A DNA stretch of 64,000 bases from Arthrobacter sp. D5-1 (GTDB lineage Bacteria; Actinomycetota; Actinomycetes; Actinomycetales; Micrococcaceae): the NCBI RefSeq assembly GCF_017357425.1, contig NZ_CP014571.1, forward strand, positions 1,488,001 through 1,552,000, given 5' to 3'. The notes beneath the pieces were generated by a model that searched no databases, was not told the DNA's origin, and was given only the letters and a program-made list of their open reading frames with translations. A program made the position numbers and the translations under genes. This document shows positions 37,603 through 47,152 of this stretch, piece by piece (the first letter of the stretch is position 1; every line of letters begins with the position of its first letter).

Positions 37603-37608
37603 ACTTTA
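37603..37608 (-). promoter_or_regulatory. -10 box TAAAGT, leaderless carbonic anhydrase promoter
   Basis: TAAAGT on the minus strand, 7 nt before the GTG at 37595. Confidence 0.5.
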
Positions 37609-37646
37609 CGACGCTGACAGGGCAGTCCGTGAAACTGTTGCGCGGG

Positions 37647-38348
37647 TTAAGCGGACGGTTGCGTCGATGCAGGGGCTGACGGGGGCGCGCTTGCCGACGG
37701 CGCCTGCTCTGCGGACTTCACGACGGCGGCAGCGAGCGTTGCGAACTCATCCAGGCTCGCGGTGCCGCTCAAGATGATGGTGGTACCCCGGTACTCCAGG
37801 ACCATGCTGCGCTTCTCCTTGCCGGAGTCCCGCAGTTCCCAATCCTGGCCACCGGCGTTGCGCGTGCCGGTGACGGGCAGGTTTTCCGTCTGCTGCAAGA
37901 TCCAGGTGGGGTTGGCCTGGGTGGTCTGGGTGAGGCCGATGAAGGCCTCCTTGGGGGTCAGGAAACCAATCTCCCACGTCGGGACGCCGCTTCCCGTGCC
38001 TGATTCCCACCGGGCGTAGTTGGGTTTGAATGTGTCGCCCGTATCCGGGGTCACCGGTGTGAATCCCGCCACACCTGCGGCGTTGCGGGCAATGGCTGCC
38101 ACGTCAACATCGGGCCGGAAGCCCTCGCCCTTCGGAGCCGGGTTCATCAAAACGATGGGGAGGAAAGCCAGCACGCAGACAAGCAGGGCAATGACCATCC
38201 CAATGACCGACGCGTTGGCCCGCTTGGCAGCTTTCGCCGCAATGACGGGTTTGTAGGGGGCATCCGGGATGGCTTGGGCATCGTTATGGCTGGCCGCTGC
38301 AGCGTCCGATTGGTTCTCGGCTGCGGGCTTGTCCTGCGTTTCACTCAC
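37647..38348 (-). CDS. DUF4245 membrane protein
   Basis: 233 aa from the GTG at 38348; longer frames run into the glpX control region and are rejected. A charged N-terminus of about 45 residues leads to one membrane helix (about 48-68, MVIALLVCVLAFLPIVLM), then an extracytoplasmic domain with WEIGFLTPKEAFIGLTQT and VLEYRGTTIILSGTASLDE, and a Pro/Ser/Ala-rich tail. This is DUF4245, an actinobacterial family that is usually divergent from glpX, as here. Function is unknown. Confidence 0.85.
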   Translation of the reverse strand: MSETQDKPAAENQSDAAAASHNDAQAIPDAPYKPVIAAKAAKRANASVIGMVIALLVCVLAFLPIVLMNPAPKGEGFRPDVDVAAIARNAAGVAGFTPVTPDTGDTFKPNYARWESGTGSGVPTWEIGFLTPKEAFIGLTQTTQANPTWILQQTENLPVTGTRNAGGQDWELRDSGKEKRSMVLEYRGTTIILSGTASLDEFATLAAAVVKSAEQAPSASAPPSAPASTQPSA

Positions 38349-38450
38349 CTGTCCATGATCCCTTATCCCGGCAGGGAACACACATCCGGGAACCTCACCA
38401 CCGGCATCGGGGGCTGTGGTCATCCAACGACTCCTGGACCACGTGGCGAC

Positions 38451-38456
38451 TATGAT
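38451..38456 (+). promoter_or_regulatory. -10 box TATGAT, glpX promoter
   Basis: TATGAT is the best -10 match in the DUF4245-glpX gap and would give a leader of about 70 nt. No clear -35 element is seen. Confidence 0.45.
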
Positions 38457-38533
38457 CGTTGATAGAGGAACCCCGGGTTGCCCCGCGCAACCATGTCCGG
38501 TCCCGTGAATCGTCACTCGAAGAAGAGGTTCAA

Positions 38534-39571
38534 GTGTCTCCTGCACCAATGACCCAGCAGTATTCCACGATTTCGCCGTCGCTCGCCGTCGGCCTCGACG
38601 AACCCGACCGCAACCTTGCGCTTGAACTCGTCCGAGTCACCGAGGCCGCGGCAATTGCCGGTGGCCACTGGGTGGGATTCGGTGACAAGAATAAGGCAGA
38701 CGGCGCCGCCGTCGATGCCATGCGTTCGTTCCTTCACACTGTCCACTTCAACGGCGTTGTGGTCATCGGTGAAGGCGAAAAAGATGAAGCGCCCATGCTG
38801 TTCAACGGCGAGCAGGTTGGTGACGGCACCGGCCCCGAGTGCGACGTCGCCGTCGACCCCATCGACGGAACCCGTCTGACCGCCCTCGGCATCAATAACG
38901 CCCTCGCAGTACTGGCAGTTGCTGAGCGCGGATCCATGTTCGACCCCTCCGCCGTGTTCTACATGGAGAAGCTCGTTACCGGCCCAGAAGCCGCCGACAT
39001 GGTGGACCTTCGCCTGCCCGTCAAGCAGAACCTGCACCTCATCGCCAAGGCCAAGGGCGTCAAGGTCAACCAGCTCAACGTCATGATCCTGGACCGCGAC
39101 CGCCACCGCCCCCTTGTGGAAGAAATCCGCGAAGCCGGTGCACGCACCAAGTTCATCATGGACGGCGACGTCGCCGGCGCCATCGCCGCAGCCCGCTCCG
39201 GCACCGGTGTTGACGCCCTCATGGGTATCGGCGGAACCCCGGAAGGCATCGTCGCAGCCTGTGCCATCAAGTCGCTTGGTGGCGTCATCCAGGGCCGCTT
39301 GTGGCCGACGTCGGATGAAGAGAAGCAGAAAGCCATCGACGCCGGACACGACCTCGACCGCGTCCTGTCCACCAACGACCTCGTTACTTCGGACAACTGC
39401 TACTTCGCAGCCACCGGCATCACCGACGGCGACCTCCTCCACGGTGTGCGCTACCAGAAGGACCGCGTGATGACGCAGTCCATCGTGATGCGCTCCAAGT
39501 CCGGGACGGTCCGCTTTGTTGAGGCCGAGCACCACGCATCCAAGTGGGAGACGTACGCGCGCAAGCCGTAA
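38534..39571 (+). CDS. glpX: Class II fructose-1,6-bisphosphatase
   Basis: 345 aa from the GTG at 38534 (GAAGAGG upstream). GlpX-type metal and substrate motifs are present: [26 protein letters not shown] and [15 protein letters not shown]. It dephosphorylates fructose-1,6-bisphosphate in gluconeogenesis; in actinobacteria GlpX is often the only FBPase. The ORF is open a further 25 codons upstream, but without a ribosome site. It is followed by the large inverted repeat at 39586-39669. Confidence 0.95.
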   Translation: MSPAPMTQQYSTISPSLAVGLDEPDRNLALELVRVTEAAAIAGGHWVGFGDKNKADGAAVDAMRSFLHTVHFNGVVVIGEGEKDEAPMLFNGEQVGDGTGPECDVAVDPIDGTRLTALGINNALAVLAVAERGSMFDPSAVFYMEKLVTGPEAADMVDLRLPVKQNLHLIAKAKGVKVNQLNVMILDRDRHRPLVEEIREAGARTKFIMDGDVAGAIAAARSGTGVDALMGIGGTPEGIVAACAIKSLGGVIQGRLWPTSDEEKQKAIDAGHDLDRVLSTNDLVTSDNCYFAATGITDGDLLHGVRYQKDRVMTQSIVMRSKSGTVRFVEAEHHASKWETYARKP

Positions 39572-39585
39572 CCTCCGCTTCTAAC

Positions 39586-39669
39586 AGAAGGACGGCGAGC
39601 ATCGCTCGGCGGCTATCTCCTCGTACCTCGTCGATTTGATGCCGCTTTCGCGATACTCGCCGTCCTTCT
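39586..39669. repeat. 20-bp inverted repeat between glpX and femX-like gene
   Basis: Arms AGAAGGACGGCGAGCATCGC (39586-39605) and GCGATACTCGCCGTCCTTCT (39650-39669) pair at 19 of 20 positions around a 44-nt centre. It lies between convergent genes, 14 bp from the glpX stop. It is larger than the other terminators here and has a structured centre, so either a bidirectional terminator or a small mobile repeat is possible. Confidence 0.75.
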
Positions 39670-39709
39670 CTGTGTCCGGTGGCGGTACGGGTGGGTCGCG
39701 GGAAAAGGC

Positions 39710-40645
39710 CTAGCGGAGTTTGTCGCGGAGCTTTCTGGCCAGTTGGTAGGCACCGTAGCGGACTTTGTTGACCGGGAGGTCCCAGGTGCCGGGGTAGGAG
39801 ACTTCGCGGCCGCCGAAGGATTTCTTGAACGCAGTGAACCCGGCCCACTTGTGGTCCGGCTGGTCCTCGGGCGCCACGCCCCAGAGATCCACGTGCTTCA
39901 AGCCCTTTTCCTTGGCGTCAGCCATGAGCGTCACCAGGAGGGGGATGCCCGCGCTGAGCTTGCGGTGGGTGTCGTCCAAGGCCGCGTGGGCGTAGACGCG
40001 GGTGTCAGCGGAGTCGTAAGCGAAGGCAGCAGCGATGGGTTCGCCCTCCAGCTCCGCAATGAACAGTGTTCCAGCGCCGTGGGGCAGCAGGGAAGCGGCT
40101 ACTTGGGTGAGGTACTCGTCGCTTTGTGGCTTGAAGCCGTTCCGGGCAGCTGTCAGGTGGAGGAAGTGCAGGAGAATCCTGATGTCTGCAGGATCCTGGG
40201 AAGCGCGGAAGGTCACGCCCTTTTTGTGGATGTTCCGGTACAGGTTCCGGTTGGTCGGCTTCATGCCGGCCAGCACGTCCTTGAAGTCGCCGTCGAGGTC
40301 CACGATCCAGCTCAGCTCGGGCTGCTGGTTGACCGGAGCGGGACGCAAGCCGCGCGCGCGGAGGAGGGGGCCGGCGTCGGACGCTGTAAAACCGGCTGCT
40401 GCAGGTTCCATCCGGACGAAGACCGCATGCTCCTTTTTGGCCAGGGTTACCAAGGCCTCCGTGGCGGCGTCGAACGCTTCAACGGACTCTGCCACAGGAC
40501 CGTAGGGGGCATAGATGACTTTGCCGGCGGGATTCTTCTCCTCAATGGCGAGGAAGCTCCAGCCCGGGCCGGACTGTTCGTGGACTCGGCGGCCCAGTGA
40601 ACGCTGCACAGCAGCCCACGCGGGAGTTTGCAGGAAAAACTCCAT
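39710..40645 (-). CDS. FemABX-type peptidoglycan bridge aminoacyltransferase
   Basis: 311 aa with the two-GNAT-domain FemABX fold: FFLQTPAWAAVQRSLG at the N-terminus, MKPTNRNLYRNIHKKGVTF near residue 130 and FIAELEGEPIAAAFAY, KHVDLWGVAPEDQPDHKWAG near the end. Such enzymes add amino acids from aminoacyl-tRNA to the lipid II stem peptide, forming the interpeptide bridge; Arthrobacter walls do have bridged A3-alpha peptidoglycan. The ATG is 3 bp after the manA stop, and the ribosome site lies within manA. It is the last gene of the purK-purE-LCP-manA run. Confidence 0.88.
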   Translation of the reverse strand: MEFFLQTPAWAAVQRSLGRRVHEQSGPGWSFLAIEEKNPAGKVIYAPYGPVAESVEAFDAATEALVTLAKKEHAVFVRMEPAAAGFTASDAGPLLRARGLRPAPVNQQPELSWIVDLDGDFKDVLAGMKPTNRNLYRNIHKKGVTFRASQDPADIRILLHFLHLTAARNGFKPQSDEYLTQVAASLLPHGAGTLFIAELEGEPIAAAFAYDSADTRVYAHAALDDTHRKLSAGIPLLVTLMADAKEKGLKHVDLWGVAPEDQPDHKWAGFTAFKKSFGGREVSYPGTWDLPVNKVRYGAYQLARKLRDKLR

Positions 40646-40648
40646 GGA

Positions 40649-41899
40649 TCAGTTCCCCAACCCTGTGGTGACGGCAAAGGCGATGCTGGTTTCCGTGGCT
40701 CCCTGGACAGGGTGGACGTTCACGGGTGCCTCAAGGTCCGGAATAAACGCGGCCGCGCCGCGCTCGAGGCGGAGGTCGCTCTTGGGCGAGTCAAGCAGCA
40801 CCGAACCGGAAACCACCACGACGACGGCAGGTCCGGTTTGCGCCAAGGGAACCGGCTCGGCACCCGGGCCAAGTTCAATGCGCTGCAACTGGAATTCCTT
40901 GAAGGGCGGCCGGTACAGCTCCTGCCCGAATTCGGTGCCACTGACCTGGACGCGCGGCACTCCGAGGGCTTCAAACCGGACCGTCTTCAGCAATTCCGGA
41001 ACGTCCACATGCTTGGGGGTGAGCCCGCCCCGAAGCACGTTGTCGGAGGAAGCCATGACTTCAACGCCCAGCCCATGAAGATACGCGTGAATGTTTCCCG
41101 CAGGCAGGTAAACCACCTCGCCGGGCTCCAGGGTGAGGTGGTTGAGGAGAAGTGAGATGAGGACGCCGGGATCGCCGGGGAAGGCCTCGTTGATATCCAG
41201 CATTGCCGTCAGGGCTTCCCGGTGCGGCTCCAGCGGAGCTCCGGCGGACAGGACCGCCACTACCTCGTTGATGGCGTCGGAGATATCTCCGCCACCCTCG
41301 ATAAGGCGGCTGAAAGCTGCCTTGAGCGCAGTGGCTTCGTCGGCCTGGGCGAGATCGGAGATGACGTCCTGGATGACTGCCGGTACGTCCACCGCCGCTG
41401 CATCGAGGACCTGCGCCAGGTGCTCAAAGATGCTCCGCGAATCAGCGGGGGAACGGAAACCACACAAGGCCCTGAACGGAGTGAGGGGAAAAACCATCTC
41501 AGGCTTGTGGTTGTTGTCGCGGTAGTTGCGATCCGCTGCGTCCGCGGGGATCCCGGCGGCGTTCTCCCGGGCAAAGCCTTCCCGGGCCTGTTCCAGGCTG
41601 GGGTGCACCTGCAGGGACAACGGCTGTTCCGCTGCCAGCAACTTGGTGAGGAACGGCAGCCGCGGTCCGAATTCGGCCAGGCTCTCCGCACCCAGGAAAC
41701 GCTGGGGATCGGACTCGATCAAGGCGTTCAGGGGTTGGGTCACGCCGTTGGGGTGAAGGGCAGTGGAGGGGGAGTCCGGGTGGGCGCCGATCCACAGTTC
41801 GGCTTCGGGGCCACCTGATGCCGGCCGCCCCAGCAAGTCTGCGATCGCCGTCGTCGAACCCCACGCGTAGGGTCGCAAAACATTCTCAATCTGGTACAC
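40649..41899 (-). CDS. manA: Mannose-6-phosphate isomerase, class I
   Basis: 416 aa. The type I PMI zinc-site residues appear in LSLQVHPSLEQAREGFA (Gln, His) and NHKPEMVFPLTPFRALCG (Glu), with VYLPAGNIHAYLHGLGVEVM carrying the last His. It interconverts fructose-6-phosphate and mannose-6-phosphate, feeding GDP-mannose for wall glycans and mannosylation. It lies 53 bp after the LCP gene and directly before the FemABX gene, within an envelope operon. A partner phosphomannomutase gene is not seen in this window. Confidence 0.93.
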   Translation of the reverse strand: MYQIENVLRPYAWGSTTAIADLLGRPASGGPEAELWIGAHPDSPSTALHPNGVTQPLNALIESDPQRFLGAESLAEFGPRLPFLTKLLAAEQPLSLQVHPSLEQAREGFARENAAGIPADAADRNYRDNNHKPEMVFPLTPFRALCGFRSPADSRSIFEHLAQVLDAAAVDVPAVIQDVISDLAQADEATALKAAFSRLIEGGGDISDAINEVVAVLSAGAPLEPHREALTAMLDINEAFPGDPGVLISLLLNHLTLEPGEVVYLPAGNIHAYLHGLGVEVMASSDNVLRGGLTPKHVDVPELLKTVRFEALGVPRVQVSGTEFGQELYRPPFKEFQLQRIELGPGAEPVPLAQTGPAVVVVVSGSVLLDSPKSDLRLERGAAAFIPDLEAPVNVHPVQGATETSIAFAVTTGLGN

Positions 41900-41952
41900 G
41901 AAAGAAGGTCCTTATCGTTGCGCTGGACGTGGGGTGGAGGGGATCTGCACGC

Positions 41953-43578
41953 CTACAGCGGTGCGCACTGTCCGTTGGTGGCTACGAGATCCCGGATGCC
42001 TTGCTCATCGCCCTGGGCCTTAAGGCCGTTGAGCAGTTCGATGGTGATGGGGGTGCCATCCGGAGTGGTGGTCACCGGGGTGAAATCGGCCGACGGCGAG
42101 GGAAGCTGGCTTGTGGGGAGGCGCCCTGCAACCGGCCCGGCAGCCACGATGGTGCCGGCAGCAGCGCCGTTGGGCGATACGACGGCATCATCGGCTTTGG
42201 GGGCGTTGGACGACGCCAGGACTTCCTGGACCTTGGAGTGGATGAGGTCGAAGTCGGGCACGGTGGAGAAGGACGCGTCGAAGTCCGGTGGGCCGATGGT
42301 GAGCCGCTTGACGGGCTGGTTCTTGGACTTCAGGGCGAGGTCCACGAAGCTGCCCAGCTGGTTGGAAGAAATATTGGAGTCAACAACCTTGGTGCCGGCG
42401 TTGGCGATGTCCTCGAACTTGGTGAGGAGGGTGGCCGGATCCAACTGCTTGAGCATGGCCTGCTGTACGCATTGCTGGCGGGCAATGCGGGCGTAGTCAT
42501 CCACGAATTCGCGGGAGCGGCCGTACCAGAGGGCATGGAAACCATCCAGGTGCTGGTCACCGGCCGGGATCCAGCCGTCCGGCATGCCATGGATCCCATT
42601 GGCCTCATCAGTGACGGGACCACTGATGGGAACCCAGCCGCCGGCCTTGATGCGGATGCCGCCCATGGCGTCGATGAGTTTGGCAAAGCCATCCATGTCC
42701 ACCAGGACGTAGGCCTGGACAGTGATTCCGAGCGTGCCGGAGACCGCCTCCAAGGTGGCCTGGGCGCCGGGATCGGCAACTCCGGGGTAGAGGTTCTGGT
42801 AGTTGTTGGTGACCTCGGTATTGACGGCATTGATGAGGCATTCGTCACCGCAGTTGTAGCCCTCAGGGTAGATCTCACGCATGGGTGAGCCCTCGCTGAA
42901 CTGGGCGTTTTGAAGGTTGCGGGGGACGGAGATGATGGCGCTCTCGCCGGTCTTGGCGTCGACACTGATGACGGAGAGGCTGTCCGGGCGGCGGCCCGTC
43001 CTGTCATCCCCGGCGTCGCCACCCATCATGAGGAAGTTGTAACGCCCGTCCACGGGATCGATGGCCGGGCCGGCGTTGAAAATACTGCCGATGGCGTTCC
43101 GGCTGACGTTCAGGACGTAGGCGATGTAACCCAGCGAGCCGCTGGCAAGCACTGTAGAGACTGCCAGGACCACGGCAATGATGGGTCGCATCCCCGGAGC
43201 CAGCAGGGCAGGCCTGATGATCCGCAGGGTGTTGAGGAACAGATAGGCCCATCCCAGAGCCAAAGCAACAAGGACCACGATGATGAAGAGTGAACCGATC
43301 GGATGGGTAAAAATACTGAGCAACACGGTGCGGTTCACCAACGCGATGAACAGGGTAACCAGCGCCAGTGCCCACACGGTGAGCGTGACGCGCAACGCCA
43401 TCCGGCCAAGTTTTCGGTCTCCGGCAACAATCTGGGCGCTGCCGGGGATAAAGAGCGTGAGGAGCACCAGCACGAAGGCGCGTTTGGTCCGCACCGGGGC
43501 GCTGGCCCCGGACGGATAGCGGACGGGATCAGTCAGGGCGGAACCGGGCTGATTCGAAGTCTTGTGCATGGTAGTCAA
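41953..43578 (-). CDS. LytR-CpsA-Psr (LCP) wall polymer ligase
   Basis: 541 aa from the TTG at 43578, which has AGGAAGG 6 nt upstream; the ATG three codons in has poorer spacing. The N-terminus has about four membrane helices, more than the single helix of many LCP proteins. The LCP catalytic domain spans about residues 180-450: MGGDAGDDRTGRRPDSLSVI, SVPRNLQ and the pyrophosphate-contacting Arg pair around WYGRSREFVDDYARIARQQ. It transfers undecaprenyl-linked glycopolymers onto peptidoglycan. A possible LytR_C-like tail follows. It is co-directional with purE (12-bp gap). Confidence 0.92.
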   Translation of the reverse strand: MTTMHKTSNQPGSALTDPVRYPSGASAPVRTKRAFVLVLLTLFIPGSAQIVAGDRKLGRMALRVTLTVWALALVTLFIALVNRTVLLSIFTHPIGSLFIIVVLVALALGWAYLFLNTLRIIRPALLAPGMRPIIAVVLAVSTVLASGSLGYIAYVLNVSRNAIGSIFNAGPAIDPVDGRYNFLMMGGDAGDDRTGRRPDSLSVISVDAKTGESAIISVPRNLQNAQFSEGSPMREIYPEGYNCGDECLINAVNTEVTNNYQNLYPGVADPGAQATLEAVSGTLGITVQAYVLVDMDGFAKLIDAMGGIRIKAGGWVPISGPVTDEANGIHGMPDGWIPAGDQHLDGFHALWYGRSREFVDDYARIARQQCVQQAMLKQLDPATLLTKFEDIANAGTKVVDSNISSNQLGSFVDLALKSKNQPVKRLTIGPPDFDASFSTVPDFDLIHSKVQEVLASSNAPKADDAVVSPNGAAAGTIVAAGPVAGRLPTSQLPSPSADFTPVTTTPDGTPITIELLNGLKAQGDEQGIRDLVATNGQCAPL

Positions 43579-43589
43579 CCGCTGCCTTC

Positions 43590-44153
43590 CTAGCGGGAGC
43601 CCCGGTCTGAAGCGTTGGCAGGGGAGAAGACTTCCTCTACTTTGCGGCGCAGGTTTTCGCCCTTCTTGCTGGCGACGTCATTGAGCTCCTGGGCAAAATC
43701 GAGCAGATCTGCGCGGAGCTTCGCTGCGAGTTCGTCCGTTCCCGAGGCCAGCATCCGGACAGCCAGGAGACCGGCATTGCGGGCCCCGGCAATGGACACC
43801 GTGGCCACCGGGACACCGGCAGGCATCTGGACGATGGACAGCAGGGAGTCCATGCCATCCAGGGTCTTCAGGGGCACGGGGACGCCGATCACAGGAAGCG
43901 GTGTCACCGAGGCCAGCATGCCGGGAAGATGGGCGGCCCCGCCCGCACCGGCGATGATGACCCGCAGTCCACGCTCGTGGGCAGTCTGGCCGTAACGGAT
44001 CATTTCGGTGGGCATGCGGTGCGCAGAAACGACGTCCGCCTCAAAGGGGATACCGAATTCTGCCAGGGCGTCCGCTGCAGCTTCCATGACGGGCCAGTCC
44101 GAATCCGAACCCATCACGAGCCCTACCAGCGGGGCTGTTGCTTCTGACGTCAT
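43590..44153 (-). CDS. purE: N5-carboxyaminoimidazole ribonucleotide mutase
   Basis: 187 aa. PurE class I motifs: [29 protein letters not shown] and the [20 protein letters not shown] loop. It moves the carboxyl group of N5-CAIR to make CAIR in purine synthesis, the step after PurK. The ATG overlaps the purK stop by 4 bp. The C-terminus is extended by about 20 charged residues over E. coli PurE. Confidence 0.95.
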   Translation of the reverse strand: MTSEATAPLVGLVMGSDSDWPVMEAAADALAEFGIPFEADVVSAHRMPTEMIRYGQTAHERGLRVIIAGAGGAAHLPGMLASVTPLPVIGVPVPLKTLDGMDSLLSIVQMPAGVPVATVSIAGARNAGLLAVRMLASGTDELAAKLRADLLDFAQELNDVASKKGENLRRKVEEVFSPANASDRGSR

Positions 44154-45337
44154 GCGGTCTCCTCAAGGGTGGTCTGCTCGGGCTTGCGGCCGTCGCGGAT
44201 GATGTTGGCCACGACCGTGGCGCGCTGGCGGACAGAGTCGACGTCGGAGACCGAACTGCCTACGAGGTTCACGTGGCCGATCTTGCGGCCGGGACGAACG
44301 GACTTGCCATAGGAGTGGACCTTGGCTGCGGGCTCGTAGGCCAAGGCAAGGGGGAAGGCCTTGAACAGGTCCTGGTTCTCGCCGCCGAGGAAATTCTTCA
44401 TGACCACCACGGGCGCCAGCGCGTCGGTTGCGCCGAGCGGTAGGTCCAGCACAGCCCGAAGGTGCTGTTCGAACTGGCTGGTAATGGAGCCGTCCTGGGT
44501 CCAGTGCCCCGTATTGTGCGGACGCATGGCAAGTTCGTTGATGAGGAAGCCTGCACCGACACCCGGGGTCTCAAAGAGTTCTGCAGCCATGACGCCGGTG
44601 ACGCCAAGCTCGTTGGCGATCCGCAACGCAGCTTCCTCGGCGGCAGCGGCCACCTCAACGGGGATGTTCTGGGCCGGTGCGATGACTTCGTCGCAGACAC
44701 CGTCCACCTGAATGGTGTGGACCACGGGCCAGGCCCGCGATTCGCCGCCGGGGGTGCGGGCGACCAGTGCCGAGAGTTCGCGGCTGAAGTCCACCTTTGC
44801 CTCTGCAAGCAAGGGGCTCATGGCCTGGAACCAATCGGCGGTCTCCGCGGCGTCCTCTGCTGAGTGGACAATCCTGACGCCTTTGCCGTCGTAACCGCCG
44901 CGTGGTGTCTTCAGGACAACGGGCCAGCCGATGCGGTCGCCAAAAGCCACCAGCTCTTCAACGCTGTTGACCGCGGACCACTCTGGATTGGGAAGACCGA
45001 GGCGGTCGATCGCAGCCCGCATCACCAGCTTGTCCTGGGCATTGACCAGTGCGTCGGGGCCGGGCTGGACGTTGACGCCGGCATCCAGAAGGGCCCGCAA
45101 GTGTTCAGTGGGGACATGTTCGTGGTCGAACGTCAGCACGTCCAGGCCCTTGGAGAACTCAAGGAGAGCGTTCAGGTCCTTGTAGTCGCCGATCGGGGCT
45201 GTGGCCACCGCGGCAACAGCCGAAACGTCCTCACCCTCAGCCAAAACACGGAGTTCGAAGCCCAAGGCGGTAGCGGGCGGAGCCATCATTCGTGCGAGCT
45301 GGCCGCCGCCAACAACGCCAATTACTGGAAAAGTCAC
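44150..45337 (-). CDS. purK: N5-carboxyaminoimidazole ribonucleotide synthase
   Basis: 395 aa ATP-grasp enzyme. [18 protein letters not shown] is the N-terminal motif, [18 protein letters not shown] is the ATP-binding loop, and [20 protein letters not shown] with [14 protein letters not shown] forms the metal/ATP site. It carboxylates AIR with bicarbonate and ATP. First gene of the purK-purE-LCP-manA-FemABX run. The GTG start is 7 nt after TAGGCT. Confidence 0.95.
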   Translation of the reverse strand: MTFPVIGVVGGGQLARMMAPPATALGFELRVLAEGEDVSAVAAVATAPIGDYKDLNALLEFSKGLDVLTFDHEHVPTEHLRALLDAGVNVQPGPDALVNAQDKLVMRAAIDRLGLPNPEWSAVNSVEELVAFGDRIGWPVVLKTPRGGYDGKGVRIVHSAEDAAETADWFQAMSPLLAEAKVDFSRELSALVARTPGGESRAWPVVHTIQVDGVCDEVIAPAQNIPVEVAAAAEEAALRIANELGVTGVMAAELFETPGVGAGFLINELAMRPHNTGHWTQDGSITSQFEQHLRAVLDLPLGATDALAPVVVMKNFLGGENQDLFKAFPLALAYEPAAKVHSYGKSVRPGRKIGHVNLVGSSVSDVDSVRQRATVVANIIRDGRKPEQTTLEETA

Positions 45338-45344
45338 AAGGTTC

Positions 45345-45350
45345 AGCCTA
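45345..45350 (-). promoter_or_regulatory. -10 box TAGGCT, leaderless purK promoter
   Basis: TAGGCT on the minus strand, 7 nt before the GTG at 45337. The rest of the gap to gtrA (45351-45528) shows only the gtrA ribosome site GGAGGG. Confidence 0.5.
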
Positions 45351-45528
45351 CCGAACCGGTGGCGTGATCACTGATTCTGCCGCCCTCGCGGCTGCTTTTT
45401 CCACAGCTCCGGCGGCATGAGGGCGCCAGTATCGGCGTTCTCACAGTCACCTCAAAGGCAGTGCGGGGAAATCGGGGCTAAAATGGACTTGGCCCATCGG
45501 CCCACCTTTTCAACGGCCATGGAGGGTC

Positions 45529-46092
45529 ATGATCACCACACTTGCAGATCGCATCCGCGGACTCGCCTCGCTTTTTTGGCGCGAAGTAGCGAAGTTCGGC
45601 GCCGTCGGCGGTGTTGCTTTTGTCATTGACTCGGCCGTTTTCATCTGGCTGTTCTCCGGACCGATGCACGGCAGCGAAGTGTGGGCCAAGGCCATAGCAA
45701 CCATCGTTGCAAGTGTTTTCTCGTGGGTCGCAAACCGTTTTTGGACATTCCGCCACCGCAAGCAGGCGAATGTGGTCCGTGAGGCCGTGTTGTTCGCCAT
45801 CATGAACCTGGTGGGGCTCCTGATCGCATCCGGTTGCGTTTGGTTCGCCAAGTACATCCTGGACCTGAACGACAAGCCCTCACTGTTCATCGCCGGCAGT
45901 GTGGTAGGCCTTGTCCTGGGCACCATCTTCCGCTTCTTTGCCTACCGTTTTTGGGTGTTCAACGAAGAACTGGATGCCGAGCCGGAGTTCTCGCATGACC
46001 ACGAGATCATCGAACTCCACCACAAAGCCAAGAGCGAGGCCGGAGCTGCCAACCCCGGCACCGGCGAGTTGCCGTCCGTTAAGAACGGCTGA
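45529..46092 (+). CDS. GtrA family membrane protein
   Basis: 187 aa with four membrane helices. The family pattern is FGAVGGVAFVIDSAVFIWLF at the start, ASVFSWVANRFWTFRHRKQ in the loop, and FRFFAYRFWVFNEE at the end. GtrA-like proteins flip or position polyprenyl-phosphate sugars for wall or O-antigen decoration. A hydrophilic tail of about 45 residues follows. The start has GGAGGGTC upstream. It is divergent from purK, as in mycobacteria, and its last 14 bp overlap the end of the opposite TIGR03089 gene. Confidence 0.92.
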   Translation: MITTLADRIRGLASLFWREVAKFGAVGGVAFVIDSAVFIWLFSGPMHGSEVWAKAIATIVASVFSWVANRFWTFRHRKQANVVREAVLFAIMNLVGLLIASGCVWFAKYILDLNDKPSLFIAGSVVGLVLGTIFRFFAYRFWVFNEELDAEPEFSHDHEIIELHHKAKSEAGAANPGTGELPSVKNG

Positions 46093-46774
46093 CCCGCTCG
46101 TTCTCCAGCAGGTGCTCGGTCACCTCGAGGTCAGGGTGTACCAGCACTACCGAGCCGTCGCCGCGCCAGGCGCCCAGTGATGATGCCAGGCATTTCTCCA
46201 GGCCGTCTGTTGCGCGTACCAGCAGGCGGACGCCGGGTTCGTGGCCAGCGGCAAATTCCTTCATGAGGGCTTCGTGGGTGAGTTCCGAGGCACCCCGCAC
46301 TGCGGGCAAATCCGGGGCGGGCTCGTTGTGGGCCATAAAGACGTCGCCATGGGAGCGGACTTCCGCCGCGTAATCCACGACGCCGGATGGCAGCTCACCG
46401 GGCCAACGCATCGCAAGTGCTGCGAGCGGTACGGCCACCACTGCGTCGAAACCGGACCCGTCGCCGTCGTCGGGACTGTCGGTGACCAGGAGATCCGCGG
46501 AGGTGCGGTCAAAGACCACCTCCATGCCAAGCTGCCAAGCCGCCAACGCCCAGACGAAGGACTTCCAGTGCGCGGGAAGGTCCAGTCGGATGGTCATGCC
46601 GGGTTCCGCGTCCAGCTCGTCCTGCAGGAGGTTGCTGGTCTTGGCCACCCAGTTGTCCAGGACGCGGCCCGAAAGCTCCACCCGCTCGGAGCCAGGCCCG
46701 TACCACGTAAGCCGTGGTGAGGTTGAATGGCCGGATCGCAGGGCGGTCATCAGGTTCGCTGCCGGGATGCTCAT
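46079..46774 (-). CDS. TIGR03089 family protein
   Basis: 231 aa. It resembles the N-terminal part of acyl-CoA synthetases (SPRLTWYGPGSERVELSGRV, then KTSNLLQDELDAEPGMTI), but lacks the ATP/AMP-binding core, which is how TIGR03089 is defined. Found across actinobacteria near LCP and purEK genes, as here; function unknown. It overlaps the convergent gtrA gene by 14 bp. The C-terminus contains RGDGSVVLVHPDLEVTEHLL. Confidence 0.86.
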   Translation of the reverse strand: MSIPAANLMTALRSGHSTSPRLTWYGPGSERVELSGRVLDNWVAKTSNLLQDELDAEPGMTIRLDLPAHWKSFVWALAAWQLGMEVVFDRTSADLLVTDSPDDGDGSGFDAVVAVPLAALAMRWPGELPSGVVDYAAEVRSHGDVFMAHNEPAPDLPAVRGASELTHEALMKEFAAGHEPGVRLLVRATDGLEKCLASSLGAWRGDGSVVLVHPDLEVTEHLLENERVSRS

Positions 46775-47152
46775 GCGTCAATCTTGCCACGGTGGCCCCG
46801 CGCCGTCCCGGGGATTATCACCGGGATTGTGAATTGCGACACAGGACATTTTCTCCAGTCGGTGGGCGCCTCGCGTCGCTAGGCTTAATTTTCCGCGGAA
46901 ATTCAATGAAAGTTCACGTAAATCGATCCGGGCCTCCCGTTTTCCGCAGAGACACGCAGTGGCACGGGCAAAATCTTGGGCGTGGCGCATCCCACGTTTC
47001 TGCGGATTCTTGATTATTATCCCGGCGCAGCTTGACTGACGGGTAGTTACACGCGTGTAATTAGTAATCAAACGCCGCTGCACAGATATCCGGAACGTCG
47101 CCGGGAATCGGAAATACATCCAAGCAGCAGCTGCAAAATCAGGAGGGACGCC
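46775..47152 (+). promoter_or_regulatory. Control region of the whiB2-like gene
   Basis: 378 bp without a gene. On the left lies a CRP-like box with one extra mismatch (TGTGAATTGCGACACA, 46828-46843). On the right is a well-formed promoter, TTGACT (47032-47037), 18-bp spacer, TGTAAT (47056-47061), with a palindrome across the -10. The leader of about 85 nt ends in the strong ribosome site CAGGAGGG. Confidence 0.6.
47032..47061 (+). promoter_or_regulatory. whiB2-like promoter with overlapping palindrome
   Basis: TTGACT-N18-TGTAAT matches the housekeeping sigma consensus at five of six bases in each box, the best in the window. TTACACGCGTGTAA (47047-47060) is a perfect 14-bp palindrome covering the -10, placed as a repressor operator would be. 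Confidence 0.65.

Noticed and set aside
45366..45373. GTGATCAC palindrome in the purK-gtrA gap as a CRP half-site pair
   Set aside because: Too short and without the six-base spacer of CRP sites; expected by chance.
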